A stretch of 64,000 nt of DNA from Trichomonas tenax. Lineage: Eukaryota; Parabasalia; Trichomonadida; Trichomonadidae. Positions within the stretch are counted from its first letter, which is position 1. The number at the start of each line of letters is the position of its first letter. The translations under genes were made by a program, and so were the position numbers. The notes beneath the pieces are model-generated. The model worked only from the letters and a program-made list of their open reading frames with translations, ran no database searches and was not told the DNA's origin. Where the stretch lies: positions 16,598 through 80,597 of the forward strand of contig JALKBU010000113.1 in assembly GCA_023091735.1 (NCBI GenBank), written 5' to 3'. This document shows, piece after piece, positions 63,205 through 64,000 of the stretch.

Positions 63205-63468
63205 GTCGACAATATTTGAATCAATTGATTAATTTAATGAGTACTATAATAAAAATAAAGCAATGTTTGATGAACTCACAACATGCAAATTAAATAAAGT
63301 GTTTAAAATTGACGGTTTCAAAATTACAAAAATAAATGGTATAGTAAGTTTAAAATCTATTCCTCAATCAAGAGTTATTGCATTAATGAAAAAGATTTAA
63401 CAAAAAGAATAAACATTATTGAAGATAGAATAAATCAAATCATTGGAGTTCTAAAAGGAAGCCTCTAA
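63205..63468 (+). pseudogene. Maverick-associated gene fragment
   Basis: Reads STIFESID, a stop, FNEYYNKNKAMFDELTTCKL, NKVFKIDGFKITKINGIVSL, then a frameshift near 63390 and EKDLTKRINIIEDRINQIIG to a TAA. It ends in a short coil. It is placed back to back with the minor-capsid-like fragment, an arrangement like the 61.2-kb gene pair. Family assignment rests on context only. Confidence 0.35.
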
Positions 63469-64000
63469 AGAGTGACTGGTCAATTTCATTCTCATCCTAG
63501 TCTTCATCAATGTACATCTTTCGTTTATTCTTTTTGCTCTATCATTATATTTTTTTTTAATTATAAATACTTTTCTTGCATTTTTTTTTTCGATCTGATT
63601 TGTACTGAATGAGCTTGTTTGCAAATTAAGATTGTGATCACCAACTACAAGCATCTGGTGCCACAACGCCACAAGGAGCACTACTTCCATGTATTGCGAT
63701 GACTTCTGTTGTGTATTTGCTGACCATGATATTTCTGTCGCTTTTACAATTTTCCCGCCAAATATTTTTGTTAACATATGTTCTTGCTTCATATATAATA
63801 TGTGTATATATTTTGAAAATAAATTGCTGAATTAAAATAGCTCTAAGTCTCTATTTCAATGGAAAAAATGCATCAAAAGTATTTATGATCAAAAAAATTA
63901 AATAATCTTTTGTTAAAAAGGGTGAGATAAAGCTGAATGCGATGATGATAATATGATGGCTTATCACCTGCATATGTATCCTATTAAATATCAATACCCA
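63469..64000. other. right end of window, one unrecognised minus-strand frame
   Basis: A 113-codon minus-strand frame (63792-63451) begins MKQEHMLTKIFGGKIVKATE. The alternative frame over the same bases also looks plausible (MVSKYTTEVIAIHGSSAPCG), so the region may be a frameshifted remnant. Nothing else seen. Confidence 0.25.

Noticed and set aside
1..64000. tRNA genes, rRNA genes and CRISPR arrays
   Set aside because: I looked for T-loop sequences, conserved rRNA words and regularly spaced direct repeats on both strands and found none that hold up.

Overview
The window looks like nuclear DNA of a trichomonad parabasalid (Trichomonas or Tritrichomonas type). It is strongly AT-rich. All recognisable genes are intronless and many have a short trichomonad-style Inr (TCAYTWYT-like) within about 20 bases of the ATG. 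The gene families are typical of that group: BspA-like leucine-rich repeat proteins, DUF3447/ankyrin proteins, Gly_rich and beta-helix surface-protein families, the multi-membrane adenylate/guanylate-cyclase receptor family, long coiled-coil proteins, and Maverick/Polinton capsid genes. Species cannot be fixed from the sequence alone.

Layout. 1-1.15 kb: end of a choline-transporter-like membrane protein. 1.9-2.5 kb: a small charged protein. 2.7-7.6 kb: a graveyard of decayed surface-protein genes (one Gly_rich, at least four BspA-like copies, one beta-helix protein). 8.3-14.6 kb: intact cell-biology genes, namely a FOP/LisH-like protein, the axonemal nexin-DRC subunit DRC10, a dynamin and a short SAS-6-like protein. 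15.2-18.5 kb: a decayed gene, a 664-bp foldback element with 183-bp inverted repeats, and a beta-helix protein with a fragment of a second copy. 18.5-22.3 kb is nearly empty. 22.3-28.9 kb: an ExoIII/APE-type AP endonuclease, a DUF3447/ankyrin protein and a coiled-coil protein. 30.7-35.3 kb: two clear pseudogenes (a receptor-cyclase N-terminal half and an aldo-keto reductase). 36.4-40.2 kb: an intact BspA-like protein followed by a broken sister copy. 40.5-44.7 kb: a coiled-coil/disordered protein, a broken surface-type gene and a small HNH-nuclease-like protein. 45.3-49.1 kb: a gene-free block built from four inverted-repeat elements. 49.6-59.9 kb: a 1030-residue coiled-coil protein, a small membrane protein, an ankyrin protein, a cystatin whose start codon is missing, ribosomal protein uL23 and a Wntless/GOST-type seven-membrane protein. 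60.0-63.5 kb: remains of a Maverick/Polinton (major capsid gene with a single in-frame TGA, small satellite genes, a minor-capsid-like fragment) next to another broken beta-helix gene.

How it fits together. The living genes are housekeeping or cytoskeletal single genes, each with its own promoter; nothing indicates operons. Several belong to the flagellum/basal body (DRC10, SAS-6-like, probable FOP-like). The dead genes belong to expanded surface or signalling families and mobile elements. Two promoter classes are visible: classical Inr sites, and a second recurrent motif of the type AAAAGTGACAAA placed within about 25 bases of several ATGs. The most unusual material is the foldback-element block at 45-49 kb, the perfect 183-bp inverted repeat at 16 kb, and the Maverick capsid remnant at 60-61 kb with small reading frames around it. 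I did not find an entirely new multi-gene system that I could defend from sequence alone.
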